NCBI GenBank assembly: GCA_024699855.1 | Contig: JAMPIQ010000001.1 | Coordinates: forward strand, 14,942,001 to 15,006,000 | Reading direction: 5' to 3' | DNA from: Aphelenchoides besseyi | Lineage: Eukaryota > Nematoda > Chromadorea > Rhabditida > Aphelenchoididae | Length of the DNA stretch: 64,000 nucleotides | Shown here: positions 33,201 to 48,125 of the stretch, in pieces | Position numbering within the stretch: position 1 is the first letter of the stretch | Layout of the letters: each line of letters begins with the position of its first letter | Notes under the pieces: generated by a model | What the model was told of the DNA's origin: nothing | Database searches by the model: none | What the model saw: only the letters and a program-made list of their open reading frames with translations | Position numbers and translations under genes: made by a program

Positions 33201-36200
33201 GGTAGAATTTCGAAATGTGCAGCATTCATTAGATTCACAGCTTTGTCGCGCAACTCTGCCGGCGATCGACCGTTCAAATCACGCTCGTACGGTCGAGTTC
33301 CGTAGTCGAATTGCAATTGATGTTCTTCAACACAATCCTCTCCGTGTCTTTGTCTTCTTGCGATTGTCGACGCCAAATCGGACATACTCTTCGCCTCTTC
33401 GATTACAATCATGTTCGCGTCCACTGGATAAACCTGATTCAAAGAATGAAGACTAAAAGCGAACGTATGAACCTCAAATGCAGATTTCAATCTTACGTTG
33501 CCAATTCATGAATTGCTTCGTCGTAGAATCCGGCTTTGCGCAAAGTACGTGCCAAGTTAATTTGCGACTGAGCAATCGAATGTTGTGGAAGCATAACCTG
33601 AGTCTGTTGGAAATCCGGACCGTTCTCCAGCACACGCATTATGAACATGTACTGTTGAACTCGAGCAGTGAAAGTGTCGGACCAATGGCTAATTGGATCC
33701 AAAACGGTTAGCGGACGATTACGCCAAGTTTTCGTTGTTTGTTTGATTTCTCCAACCAAGTGATTATCGATCACGTATCTGAAAATACCTATGAAACAGT
33801 TAAACGCGAGCAAGATCTACCGATGTGGCAATTGATCGAACTGTCGACTCAGAGCTCCGGCAACAGCACTTCCCGCTGATTGTGCATTAGATGCAAGTTT
33901 AAACTTCTTGAACGCAACTTCAGCAATTTGATTTGCTTCGGTCACTTCTTGAATTCGTTGCGCAGATCGAAGGATTTCGGCGTGTGGAGCACAAACCAGT
34001 GGGGATAAAGAACGCCATTCGGTGATCAAATGTGCGTAGAGTTCTTCGAATTTTTGTTTCGGCAATAAACTGCTATTTCCGGATGTTGAATACGGTGAGA
34101 TGTCTGTTCCACGTGCCACTGATGCTTGAGCATTCAACAGCGCTGCTTCAAATGCGCATCTCTTCGTTCCAGCGGCTTCGATTTGTGGGATCAGTTCACG
34201 AACAAGCGCCCATTCCGATTGATGCCACGCAGCTGCAGCCAAAATCTCTGCATCGGCAATCTCCGACGAGTTTGACCATCGTTCCAGAGTCGACCAATCG
34301 TTCAACTCGCGACATGATTGAACCCAATGTCTTTCAAGCAAACGCATTTCCCCATCGATACAGCGCACATCAATGTACGGTCCTCCAGATGGTCGAGGCG
34401 GCGGTGCGGGTTGAACTGAAGTTGTAGCGGTTGTACCTGGAGTTGGCGAGTCCGAAGAAACGGTAGTTGTGGATTGCTCATTCACAATTTTATCTGGTTG
34501 CATAGCAATCGGTGGTGTTCCTCGACTTCCGGCTTCTTTCGATTCATTAGCTGTCAATGTCGGTGGTTCGATAATTTGCTCATCCAACAACAGAGCTCGT
34601 CCTTTTTCCATTACAATTCGTGATTGCAGTCGACAGTCGTAGATAAGTCCTTGATTGAAGAGCATGATGGTGCGAACAGTTCCGTCCAAACACGCACGTT
34701 TCTTCCACAAAGCAGCCAGCAAATCTCGTTCTCCCAATCGCTCGTACAATTCGCTTAAACTGTCCATCAACCGAATTTCATCAGCAAAACTTTGAGTTTC
34801 GTTCATGATCTGTCGTGAAGTCCGCATTTTTCGAATCTCGTTTTCCATCCGCTCAATTACCGTATACCAACCTTTGTGATAGGCGGCAATATATCTAAAG
34901 AGAGAAGAAGGATGTTGATGCAACACTGTCAACTCACTCCAAAGTACTCGAATCGACTGGAATCGGATGGCGACTTCTAGTGAAGGCTTCGTAGAAGCAA
35001 TTCAACGGTGTGATGGCCAACTCTTTTGTTGAATTCAAAATACCAGAGACCAAAAAGAAATGAGCAATCGTTGTTCTTCGTTCAACACTTGCATCGTGCA
35101 TTTGATTCCAAATTGAGGAGAAGAATTCGACGAAACAGGAACGAGCCAAACGAACGTCGCTGTGTGTAAGTTCTATCACGTGTCGTGCCAAATCCTCGAG
35201 TTTCGTGTTATTGATCAAATCCGATAGACTGCAAATCGGATGTCAGTTTATCTTTTTCAATTCGACTCACATCTTTCCCGACTTGATCACAAGCTCATTG
35301 GCCGAGATCTCGGAGTTCGGATCCAAACTCCCATTGGTTTCCAAGTCGGTTAGTGGTGTTGTAGCAGTTGAATCGTTTGCTCGATTCACAGCATCCACTT
35401 GCATCTCCAATTCGTTGGCATCGAGCAGATCGGCCATTTCGCAGAGTTCGAAGAGCCGCTCACCACTTCGCGAAAACAAAGCGCAGTTCGTGAGTTGAAG
35501 TCGAGCGACGGTCGGCTTCGTTTCCGTGGAATTCGCCGCAGCAATTGCCAAGTTGGATTTGACGCCGATCGAAGAGCGAAGAAGCAAATTCAAACACATC
35601 GGAATCCAAAACTGATTCTGAACGGGCAGCCAATTTTGTTCGGTCAAAACGAAAAGCAAACGATCGAACACGTGGTCCGGGAAATGAGATTCGAAAAGAC
35701 AATAAAACTGATGGCGAATATTCCGATCGTACTGATAGCTCAAACCTAAGAATGAAAATGAGATCCGATCGGTTTGCCGCCAACTAACCCCAGAAGAAAG
35801 CGAACTGTAACTTCTGAGCTATTTCGGTTCTCCTCAACCCTCGATCTTCGAACACTGCATAAACGGCGGTAAGGAACTTGCCCATTAGATTCGGACGTGA
35901 ATGCAACGTCTTTTGTGCACTCATTGACACCCGATACAACAAATCGATGGCGAAGTTCGGTTGCAAAGTCACGTCCATGCGAATGACGTCGTTCAAAATA
36001 TCCAAGATCTTTTCGATCAAACGATCCGCCAAACTTTTCTCCATTAGCGGCAAGATCGATTGAACTGCGGAACGTCGCGCATCAGCCCATACTATCGTCA
36101 GTCGCGGATGCATCGTATCCAAACAACCGTACAAAATTTCTTGATGATTCTTTTCGCGTTGATCTAACGGCAACTGCTGATTGCCGGTCTGTCCGATTGT

Positions 36201-39200
36201 GGAAACCAGCGTTTGAGTTGCTGGTTGATATTCTTGAACCAAACGCTTAAACACTTTCAATAGGGCATTAAAGCAGACCTGAAACTCTTGGTTTAAAAGC
36301 ACAATCATCGACATCAAATTTACCGTATCGAGAAATGCGGGTTGCTGTTTGCAGACAACTCGAACCAAGGACAAACATGTTGAAATCGTTTGAAGTGATT
36401 GAGCAGGTCCCAATCGTGCACTGAATCCATTAAGAGCGATAAAACCAAAAGTCTCGTTGATGTAACGACACATCTCAGTATTCAGATCCTCGAAATCGTC
36501 CAAACCATTTGGTGATGTTCGCGAGTTCTCAACCAATTTACCAATCAGTTTGATAATCGATTGTGCCACCGGAGTTGTTTGACCATTTAAACATTTGCCG
36601 AGTGGAAGTTGAAGATCGCGCAAAAAGCTCGGAATCATTTCTTTTGGCTGAAAAATGAAGGTTACACACATCAACTGCTCTGCCAGATACCAGAAATCCA
36701 GTGATTGCGGCAATCACATCGATGGTTTGAGTAACTTTTGCAACCAATGCGGGACTGGGAGGTTGTACTCTCTGTTGTGGTGGAAGCATCTGACCACCGG
36801 ATTGTTGCTGTTCGTGAATAACCATTTCTTCTTGTTTCAGAAATTCATTCAACAAGCGAACTAACAAGTCAACACGCAACGGCACATGACCGAAGATGTG
36901 CGGTTTAACAGCCAATGACAACAGTATCAAAGCCCGACGCAAGAGAATGTCGGCTCCCGCCGGTGCAGCACTAGCACCGGTCTCTTGGGTTGTTGCAATG
37001 CGAAGCAGAAATATCAGAACCTGTTCGATGATTCGTGTGTTGAAACGTTCTTGCAAATTCTGAACTTCAACTAATGGCATTGAAGAATGTTGTTGAGTTT
37101 TCGTAGGAGATTGATCAGATGTTTCCGTTGACTGAAGTTTGTGATGAATGAAAACCCCTTCTAATCGAACTCACTTCTAACAGCTTCTGCCGATGTTGTT
37201 CCCATTTGATCATCGTCTCGCACACGTCCAAAATCAATTTCTTCGCTTCGACTGACGAAAGTAGTTGCCGTTGAATAAACCGGAGCATGGTTTCGCCGGA
37301 CTCTCGACGAAGTCGAAAGAATGCCTTGTATTGACGAGTAATCACTCCAATACAATGAATAATCTAAGAACTTTAATCAATGCATTTGTCACTCCAAAAC
37401 TCACTTGTGACGGATTGTGTGATTCTTCAGCAACCGATTTGATCGCATTGAAGAGTTGTTGATCGTTGTTGGAACTTCGATTACAAATCACTGGGATTAT
37501 GATGTCAATCGACTTTCTAACAACGTCTCTCAAGTCCGGTTGATGTGCAGTGAGCAGCGATTTCACAGTCTAAAGAAGTTGAGTCATTGAGTTCAACAAG
37601 TTTGCCGTTTACCTGCAGCACAATTTGCCAGCTGATTGTAAACTTCTCAATTAGATTGGCAATCAGAAACTGTCCCGCGTATCGTTCATTCGAGTCACCT
37701 TTATATTGGGGTTGAAGACAGGGCCAACCAAAAAGCATGAATTGAGTTAAACAAAGACCCTGTCCGGTTTTTTGTTGACTCTGTTCTTGCTCTTTGGATC
37801 GTGCATTGTTGTTGTGAATGTGATCGGCACAGTTTTGAACCAACAAAGCACAAAAGTAGTAAAGTTCGATAATCAGAAGCGAGGACACGGGCAAGTTTGG
37901 ACTCGTTGTTTGTCGTTCGTAATAGGGATTGATTATCGTACGACAGAAGAGCCAAATAATCGACCGTTCGTCTTGTTCGTGAGCTCGAGCTGCGGGATTG
38001 GGTTCCGCTCCAACTACGTCATTAACTGGTCTCGTGTTGAACGCGTACTGATAGCACGGAATAATGACGTAATGCATGAATTTGGCCATCAAATTGGATT
38101 CGTGAATCGGATAAACGGAACGTGGACGGAAGAACTTGATCAGAAGCATAAAAGCTAATCGTTGCCATTCCAAAGACGCGTTCTGAAAGCAGTAGTTAAA
38201 GAGCAAAGAAGCACATCTTACCGGAACAATTTCTTCTTCAATATGCTTCTGCAGGAAGTTAAAGTCGGTTATGTAGTCGTGACAAAAGGCCGCACAACAA
38301 TCGTGTAGAATATCAACACGATCAGGATTCAATCTGTATAGAACAGTTGGAGGTGTTGTGACTTATACTTACTTTAGATAGTGAACTAAGATTTGAACAC
38401 ACAATTCCGGAACAGCAAACTTCTCTTCAGTCATAATCGAATCGTACAATTTGGTCCAATGATAACCGTCTTTAGCCAACTGTTCGACTGTTGGAATTGA
38501 ACGTCGAGCCGAATAGCGTTGAAGAACAAGTTTGGAGCGCCAGAAGTCGTGAACCAGGTTGATAGTCTCCGGTGTCGAAACGAACTCATCAGTCGATTTT
38601 TCACTAATTACGCTCAAAAGTTGAAGTATCGCAAAATCGACACGAATTTGATTTCTAAGTTGTCTGTATAATGCGAATTTATCGGTTTTGTTCTCGTGTA
38701 CGGGAACTTCAGTTGTGTCCATTGGTTCTTCTACGCGTTCAGTTTGTGATTGTTCGACGACTGACTCTGTCGGTTCTTCGGGTGGTGGCGCCCTATTAGA
38801 GATCGTTAGTTGTTGCAAAGTTTCCTCTGTCATATCGATTGGCAATTGACGTTGAAGGTGAGCAACTGCTTCGTCCAATTGATGAAGTTGAGAACTTGAA
38901 GATTCGTTTCTTTCTGGTCGATCGTTCTCTGCTCTTTTAGCTTCAGACACCTGTTGATCGTTCGTTTCCGCATTCTCAGACCACGGGGTTTGAATCGATT
39001 CCTCGTCAACAAAAGGCGTCGCAACTTCGCGAAACAACAATTCACGCATTACGTCGATTTTCTTCAGAAGTTCAGAGCGTAAATCTGCAGTCTCTTCGTG
39101 TGCGCAGATCTCCAACGCCATTCGACGACACGAAACCACTTCTAAGAACTCGCGGCGTAAAATGAAGTCAACTGATTTCTCGGCTTCTGAATTCAAGCAT

Positions 39201-42200
39201 CGAGCCAGCTCGAAAAGCAGTTCGTCCATTCCCTCAACGTCCAATGCTTCTTGAACATCCGCACAAAAGACGAGAGCACTGCAAATGAAGTCGAACGGTC
39301 GATTGGTGACCTCAGGAGCAGAAATCAACCGTAAAATCGCTTTTACCTAAAAACAAATTGAGGATCGATATGCAGTAGATCTTTTACTTGTCCCAGTTGC
39401 TCAGCATTACATTCGTCCAATGTCGTATATTTGAACAACTGACTAACTTCACCGGTCAAATGCTCCAATAGCTCCGTTGGAACCGTCAAATTTGACAATT
39501 CGCGTAGATCCGCTAAAGTCGAAAGTTTGTCGGCCGAAACGGAGTGAAATTCGATCATTTCTTCAACTTCTTCATCTGTCAATCGAGTTTGATCATTAAA
39601 TTTGCCACTCAACGATTCGGTTTCCATTTTTCGAAGCTCGTGCATTAACTCGACAGGCATGAAATTGAATTGAGTCTTCGGAATCATCTTCACCGTATGA
39701 CCAGTTGGAAGACGAACTTCTTCGGTCGTATATTCCAAACGGAGTCCTTGCTCGTCGACTTCAATTTCTGTTGGACTATTCGCTTCGATTAGTTTGGTCA
39801 TTTGTCGATTGTAAAAGTCGACAGCTTTTGCGGCTCGTTCGGGGTTTTGCTTGTGAAGAGTGTTGAGAAAATCTCGTAGTTCCTCATTTGTTACGTGGTC
39901 ATAAGGTTGAGGAGAATCAGAAGCCACAACGACAATTTCTGTGTCATCCAAATCTTCGAATTCATCTTCTGATTCTGCAGTTTCTTTCTCCGGTTTGCTC
40001 GTTTCGATATCTAAAGCTGTGGATTAACAACTAAACAGCAATAGGACTCTTACCGTCTTCTTTCTTGTTGTCCTCAATGCTAAGCATCTCAAAAGATTCG
40101 ATTGAATTCGTTTCTTCTTGTGTTTCCTTTGTTTCCCCTTCAAGATCGATCGGATGACCGCGAATGTCGAGAACCGACGTTTTCGAAGTCACTTCACTAG
40201 ATGACTTTTTCGTTGCTTGTGCATCAGAGAAACAAGCACGTCCGTCACGAACAGGAACATTGATTTTAACCGTTAGCTTGGTTTTTTGCGTTATCGACTT
40301 AATGAGACAATCTTCGATATCCGATGCGTTGCTTAGTCTGCGACGAATTTCCGGCGAAACGGGAGAAATTGCTCCGGATCCTGAGTCCTGATCATCGGCT
40401 TTGTCTCTCGGAGTTGTCGACGCCAACGACGATTGGAACGAAACGTTTGGTGGCGGTGCATTGGCGGCAATTGTCATTGGAACACTCGCTGGTGCCGAAT
40501 AACTTCCTTCTTGTCCACTAATTTCCGTCGTTTCGGCCATTGGTTGATGAGTTTGAAGACGAGGTTCATAAGCCGGGTATCCACTTGTTGTTTGTTGTTG
40601 TCGAATTGCATACTCGGCATCTAATCCATCTTCCGGGTCGTTGAATTGCGCGTGAGAAATAACGGCTTGTTGTGGATATTGAGATGGTGTTACGTGTCGT
40701 GGAGTTGTTGGATAGGAAACAGACTGTGAAACGGGCGGCATCAGTGGTTGTCCGGCTGACATAGTCTGAATATTTTGAGCATAATTCAAATTCGAACCGT
40801 AGGGTGAAGGTGCGTAAGTGGTGGATTGTTGTTGTCGTTGAGGAGTTGAGCCAACAGATGCCGGTGCTGAAACGATTCCCGTTTCCATCGACTGTTGTGA
40901 AGGCCGAGCAGCCGCAGCGGCCAGAGCATCGGCTCGCATTGATTCGACAACTTCCTGAACAGGATCACGAGCCGGTGGTTGTTGAAATGGCGGTTGAAAT
41001 TGAGTGCCAGTCATTTGTTGAGGTACAAAAGCTGAAGTTCAATCTATGAACAGGAAATATAGCAAATGGCAAACCTTTGACAGTTTTCCCAGGTGATGGA
41101 AAGTCAGGCAAATGGCGAATGATCTCTTCACCGATTTCTCCGAAATCACTGTCGTTAAACTCCATTAGATCTTGGAAATCGGGAGCCGAAACACCGCTAC
41201 TGCGGCGTCCTTTTGGTTGCTCAGATGCTTGCAAATGTGATCGTTGACTAACCACTGTTGTTGGTCGCGTTGAAGCCGGCGCTTTTTGTGCTGTTCCACG
41301 CGCGTGAACTGAAGACGAATGAGACGGTTGATCCAAACCCAAACTTTGTGCTTCCAACATCAACATGTTTGCAATCTCCAAATGTGCAGCCGCAGCTTCT
41401 TCCGAATCACTGAAGACCGCCGAATAAGAACCGGGAGTTTGCGATGTTGTTCGTGTGGTTTGACTGCCGATTTGTTGGCTTTCGGGATGATTAGCCATTT
41501 CGGCGGCCTCTGCAGCTTCGACTTCGGCAATTCGATGAGCTATCTGTTGTCTGACCGTCTCATTCTCGGCCATTTCTTTTCCAATGTCCAAATTGTAATT
41601 TCGAACTGAACGAACTTGGAGTCCCGAGTTGAGAGTTCGAGTGACGATGAAAGTTCCGGGATGTCGTGGTGGAAGTCGACCTTCGTATTTTGCCAATTGA
41701 AATCCACCTTCTGGTTTACGTGTCTTAACGACGTAGATTTTTGTTTCCTCTTCTCTTTTGGATTCTTCAGTTTCAATCGTTTTTTCAGTTTGTTCTTCGT
41801 TCTTGATTTCCTGTTTAATATCAACGTCCATCGTTTCAGTAGTTGCTTGAAAACTATTGGATTTCAATGAAGACCGATCACCTGCCAATGATTTCGACGT
41901 GATCTCCGCTGCTTCAGGGAACATCGTTTTCGGCGTATTCAACGGTCCACAAGTCAAACGTTCTTCTTCGTCTTTTGTCATAATCGGCGCAAATCCCAAA
42001 CTTCTTCCAACGGCAACAACGTTTCCATCGGGATCTTTGATTTTCACGTCTATTGGGCCATTCATTAGTTCTTCCAAAGTCGTGGGATCATTCAGATCGA
42101 CGAAGATCGTTGTCTGCATTGTGTCGGTGATTGGTGCGTTTGGTGGTTCTCCAGCGGCGGTCGGTTGTTCGCGTTGGGTGTGAGGGAACAGTCGAAGACG

Positions 42201-45200
42201 ATCAATCGGCTCGAGGAAATTCAATTTGGCCATCGGATTGGAAAGCGATTCGTTGAGTTGAACGTACGGATGCATTTGTTTGAATTGTCCGTCAAACATC
42301 TTTTTGACCAACTCCTTAAACCGCGGTTCCGAGTCGATGATCATCTGGAGAATGGATTTGCATTTTGATCTCAACGGATGAGCGTAGTGGAGAACGATTT
42401 TCAGAAGAAAATTCACAACCATCTCCAAACTCTCCAGAAGTTTTGAATGATCTTTTTCATCGGCTTTTTGCTTCAGATCCAAAAGTTTCTTCGAATGTGT
42501 ACGCAGCGATTGAATAGAAAGCGATCGAATCGGTTTGATTTGTTCCTCCAAGTTGTGTGCTCCACCGGTCAAATTCGTTACCGCATAACGAGCCGACGGC
42601 ATGGCATGAAGAGCAACGTCCGTATTCTCAACGATGAACATCAAGTTTGCGACGAAATTTGCGCTCAGATTTGCGTATTCCAAGTCCCCAAACTCAGCGC
42701 TATCCAAATGGTTTGCAAAGAACTCCTAAAACAATCATCTCAATTGCATTTCATGAGCTGTCTAACCAACCAAGAATCCGATTTGCGAACTTGCAGACAT
42801 TGAAGCAAAATCAACAAAACCATTGGTGAAACTTTGTCGTAAAGCCGTTTGCTCGGTGGTCATCAACTCCTTTTCCGTTCTTTCGCTCAACTCGATTGTC
42901 TTTTGCAAAAGTCGATTGGCTTCGTTGCGAGTTTGCGTTTCAGCGTTCGACAAGTTTTGTACGACCAACGGCACGATGACTTTCTCCACAATCCGATCAC
43001 GTTTTGTGGAGTCTTCGCAATTGAAACATACATCCAATAGCTGATCCAGTCCTTTGGATGCTCCATCGAGTGCTCCCGAAGAAACTTCATCAGCCAAACT
43101 CGCAATCGTCTAAAAAAACGACAATATTTGTAACCTTTATTTGAGGTCTTACCGTGAAGAATGCGTTTATAAAGATTTGCACGTTGTCGATTACGAATTC
43201 GCTCGGGAAATCTTCCATAAAGAAACGTAGAGCCGTACAACCACCCAATTTTGCATACCAATCACGACGATAACACAAATTGGAGATCGAACGCAACAAA
43301 CGACCAAAGAACGACAACTTGTAAGCTATTTGCCAATCGTTTGTATTGAAAACGTAACGAGTAACAACGTTGATGTAACGAAGAGCTACAATTCCGGCCT
43401 GCGAGAATTCTTTACACGAATCTGACAACGATTGACAGATAACATCGATGAGTAATGAGCCATCCATGAAGTCTCGAGTCTCTTCGAACCCATAGCTTAA
43501 CGACTCCAACAACGCTTGCATCGTCAAATGGCCAACGATTGCACGATAGACCGGAAGTTGTTGTTGACATAGATCGGGGCTCACAACCGCGTAGAATAAG
43601 CCGGATAATGCGTTGCCCAAAACGGCACGTGATTTCGCATTTCCACGTTTGTACAAAGCAGTTGCACTGGAAAAAATTCTGATTCTAATTTCGATGCAAA
43701 GTCTTACCGTGCGTCTACACTTTTGTATTTCTCGACTGCTCGTTTAAAGACCGAGTGTAGTTCCTTTTCGTGATTCAAACTCAACAACGGACTGCCGGCA
43801 AACGAGTTGAGCAAAACGGAACGACACAACTCGACGGCATTCTGATGCGGCAGTTTGCTCGATTGTTGTGCAGCAGCAACACCCGACGTCCATTGAGCCC
43901 AATTCAAACCGATCGGTGGAAACGGTTCGCTCAGGAAAGGCAACGCCAAACGTATTTGCCAAACTGCGGTTTCGACCAAATGAGCAGCCGGCAAATTCAA
44001 TTCGATTTCTTTTTGCTGTGAAATAGCAGTTTTCGATTCCAACGATTCAGGAATTAAAGCCTTCGAATTGTCGTCCATATGCGGTCGTTTTGGTCCCAAC
44101 GCATCTGACGGAGTTTCCGCGCCCAGAACCGCTTCTTCGTGTCGTCGTTTCAACGTTCCGGCAACCATTCCAATGACCGGAACACCGCCAGTAATTGTCG
44201 TTGCTCCACCACTTGCGTCTCGATGTCGATCCGCCAATTCGATCGTCGATTTGATACACAAATGTGGTGGTTGTTCGGTTCCGTCAGTGTGGATTGTCGG
44301 ATGATGAGCAGCTTGTAATCCACGAGCTCCAATCGATTTGTCCGAATGATCAACGTAATCGAACTTTTGCGGATCCAAAAACGCTCGTCGACTAGAACCC
44401 CCCAATTTTCCCATAATTCGAAGTGCGGACATCGCACACAATTGATCTTGAGTGTAAAGTGCTCGCCATAGCCCTTTCATCAAATCGGCTCGAACCGGAG
44501 ACATATGATCGTAGAAATAGTCGGGTTGAAGATTGTCAACGCACAGCTCCAAAGTTCGAAGACCTTAAAGGACAGGTTTGTTTTACCACACTGAATCGTT
44601 CAGTTTACCTTGTTGAACAAGTGGCGGTGTTCCATGTAACGCACAGACCAGTGGATCCATGAGTAAGGGCAAATAAGGTAAAAGTGATGATAATCGAACG
44701 GGTACAGTCAAACACAACTCAACGAAAAGCTCGTGAATTGGCTGCTTATGTGAACCGTTTTGGAAACGATTGAGTTGTTGTAGAATGGAAGGTAGCAACG
44801 GCAAAAACTGTTGATACAAGTGATCGTGGGAGCCGGTGCCAATTGAACGAAACAACGCTCTAAGCAAATGAAAGTAGGGAGGTGGTTCCCGCGAACGGAG
44901 AGCCAATTGAGTTGATTTGGCAACAATTTGATGAAGAAAAGGCTACGAAACGAATTGGTATAGATTCTCAACTTTTCAACTAACCATAAGCATTTGTTCA
45001 TGTTCCGAGTTCTTTTGTTGTGCCTCAGCTCCTGCACCACGTTGTGCGTTGGCCAATTGACCGGAACGTGAAACGGCGGCGAAAATTTGTTTGAAAATTC
45101 TCAAGTAGACTTGAGTTATGTCATGATTGGAGACCATATCGGGCATAGTCCGTAGCATATGTCGCATGAGAATGCTTCCGGCAACTGTTGAGGTTTTTCG

Positions 45201-47666
45201 TTTCTCGTCCAGGAATTGATTGGAAACCGCGTGGATCGTTGGATTAGCAATCAGACGGTCGATAAAGAATCCGACTTGCTCGGAAAAAATTCGTTTGAAG
45301 ATTGAAAGTTCAACGTCGATGAACTGAAACAGCAAAGCTAATTGAATTCAAGCTGAGAAAACCATACAATACTAGCAAACATCTCCATTATCTCCACTTC
45401 GTCTTTCTGCATGAACTTCATCTGATTTGCACTTTGAGCGTGTTGAGCAACCAAACGAAAAACATCAAAAGACCGAAGAACATAAACAAACAGATTGGAA
45501 TACAGACGCCTTTCATCGTCCATTGATGAGTCTAAATTGAAAGATGTGGACGAGTAAATTTAAAGGGACGTACTTTCTGTTAGATGACATTTTCCCAAAT
45601 GATAGCAAATGACCTTTGATGCTTGAACGATGATTCGAATAATCGATCTGCATTCTTTCATGTCCATCGGCGGTCTTTGCTGTGTCGATTGAACAGCAAA
45701 TGACTCGGAATCACGAAGATTCTCAGTAGTTGATTGAGTTGTAGCGGTAGATTGAGCTAATTGGTTGGTATGAGCTTCACGTTTCGTTTTTTCAATAGCA
45801 TTCAGTAATTGCGGTAGATAGTACTTGGCGATGATCTCTGCTTTCTTAGTCAATGCTCTCAACGCAGACATCAACACATCTCGTGCCTAAACAATTGGTC
45901 AGACTTTACTGAAAACATTCAAGCTTACCGGTTCTTTTTTCTCGTTCTCGGTATTAACCAATGGCTCACACAAGTTCATTGTCAATTTGGCGTACATGGT
46001 TTGATAAGTCGGGAAAAGTTGACTGTCGTGTATGCAACGAATGCAAAGCTTGTAAACACTAAAAGAGAATTGTTCAGCAATTGTAACTCGTCGACATACT
46101 GAAGAAGCATATCATAAGTCAGATTCATTCGCAAGTGGTGAAGCAAATCAACGAGTTGTGAGTAGAGGAAATTCCTCAAACTATCTTGACTTGTCAAGGT
46201 TTCGCCCAACAAAAAACGATCGGAAGTAATTCGTGGAATGATTTTGACAAAGTGCGGTCGTAGATGTTCACATTGAAGAAAGATTTTGATTGCGATCATA
46301 AGCTCTCTGCGTGATGTAGTGACTTGCGGATTCAACAGTTCGAAAAGATTGTTAATAGAATCGACCATAACGCTCAAATTCTCTTCGTAAATCGGTAGTT
46401 GCTAGATATGAAAGATCATAGTAAACAGTGAAGGCAAACTTACGGTCAGTTGCGGATATTTGCTCATGTAAGCCATGAAGTTCAGAGACCGAATTTGCGA
46501 GGCATGGAACTCGTCGATCAACGACAGATCCAAAGTTGCTTCTCGTTTCGCTACAATCGAAATGTATCTGATCAAAATGGGCATCATTTCGTGCAGTTTT
46601 GTGGTCATTTTGTTCGAGTGAATTAAGAGCATCATAAACGACGGAAGTTCGGCATAGACCCGAACACTCAACGACGAACGCGGTGATATGGTGAACTAGA
46701 AAGCAATCAAAATAACGGAAAAACAAACGTACATCGTGGGCTTTCTCGTCCTGCTGTCGTACATGGATAGTTCGTGAAGTATAGAGCGTGTTGATTGATC
46801 GTTGAATCTCCTCGTCCACTGAACCGGTGAATGTCGAGGGTTGTGGTCGAAAGAAGTTTGGACGCTCAACAACCTCCAGAAAGTCGGTATACGATTTTTT
46901 GATTTGTTGAAAGAAATCTTTGATCTGAATAACAAAATTCACTTTGCTCTTACTTTCGATTCACCTTATTGATCTCAGTGCTTTGCTGTCGAATTGTCAA
47001 CTTGAAAACTTCGGTTAAGATCTTGATGCTCAGCAGCGCATTCTCCTCGTTGTCATTTGCGACGACGTCCAATAGCAAAATCAAAATCTCTTTCGCGTTG
47101 GTGCGAAGCAACTCCAACGATGAGCGTAAGAGAATTTCGATTGCGGTTTTTCGAAGTTGCTAAAACTTGTTGGTTATCAAGAAACGAGACGATAACTCGC
47201 CTGTGTCTCGTTCTCCAAACAGAAATGCGGATTCGTTTCACGGATTATGCGCAAAAGAGAGTCCATTACTTGTTGAGCGACACTGCTGTAGATGGCTGTG
47301 TTTGTGACTTCGTCGTAGTTATCGTAGAAACGCTGAAACAACCAAGTCAAAAGGCATTGTGGTTGGAAAACTCACTCTCAACAAATTGAGTCGTTGGTCA
47401 ATGCGTTCACGTACTGGGCCTTCAACTAAAAGCTGCAAAAGTTGTCGAAGTGGAAACGGCGTGGATTCCTGTTGACTTTGCGATGAGCTGTGAGAGGAAG
47501 ACGACGCTTGAGATCGAACTGCTTGGCCCGGAACATGGCCATGATGTCCACCGGGTTGCTGAATTGAGTTGAAATTTGAGGCCGATTGTTGTTGTTGATT
47601 TGATGGAAGGGATTGAAATTGCGGCGATCGGTCCGAGGGGTGAGAGTGAGGCGGTGGACGGCTCAT
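30267..47666 (-). CDS. trr-1: TRRAP/Tra1 histone acetyltransferase scaffold
   Basis: Very large PIKK-family pseudokinase that links activators to SAGA- and NuA4/TIP60-type acetyltransferases. The predicted start is 47666 (MSRPPPHSHPSDRSPQFQ), with Gln/Ser-rich N-terminal sequence. Long HEAT repeats fill 47.3-38 kb; MELCVDNLQPDYFYDHMSPV and LWRALYT..LGKLGGSSRR match TRRAP closely. The Pro/Gln-rich insert at 40-42.7 kb is followed by the FAT region (about 38-33 kb). The kinase-like domain (about 31.7-30.8 kb) lacks the HRD and DFG catalytic motifs (region LQPMSLGGMLIDLNSAQLF), as in all TRRAPs. The FATC tail ends LAQHPWF with stop TAA at 30267. Dozens of short introns. The gene appears intact throughout; exon edges were not all checked one by one. 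Confidence 0.93.
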
Positions 47667-48125
47667 TTTCAATCTAAAAACAATAATAACTGGAAGGTTG
47701 TTTTCGATAAAAATGAAGTTATCAATTACAGTAACAGTCTCTTAAAAGACCTTCAAAATGTAAACGTTCTAGAGAAAAAACTGCAGTTTGTTTGCAGGTC
47801 AATTGAAAGGATTTTTTGGAGCATCTGGCACCAAAAACCTCGACGAATTGGAGTTGAAATGAAGATGTAAAGTTAGATAAAAGTGAAAGCTCTAAGTCTT
47901 TTGGCGCCCAATCGGTTCTCTCGCGCCCTTCAGTTTGCACGACACTCTTCGGCTACTCAACGAGATGGTTGCTGTTCAGCTGGTTGTTCTGTTTGATGGA
48001 GAAGTTCTACTTATTTGCACTAATGAGATCATGAATTTGACAAAAACGTTTATATCAGAGTAAGATTGAACAACAACATTATTATGTTTTAAAACATAAA
48101 ATAACAAAATTAAATAGATTTCAGG
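47667..48125 (-). promoter_or_regulatory. TRRAP 5' region / helicase 3' region
   Basis: A 459-bp gap between two genes on the same strand. It should hold the TRRAP promoter and 5' UTR and the helicase 3' UTR, with A/T-rich tracts at 48060-48118. No coding signal is seen, and no specific motif can be assigned. Confidence 0.4.

Noticed and set aside
40031..42707. Pro/Gln/Ser-rich frames at 40-42.7 kb as a separate gene
   Set aside because: They lie in the same strand and splice pattern within TRRAP and read as low-complexity HEAT-linker sequence of that gene; a nested gene is possible but unsupported.
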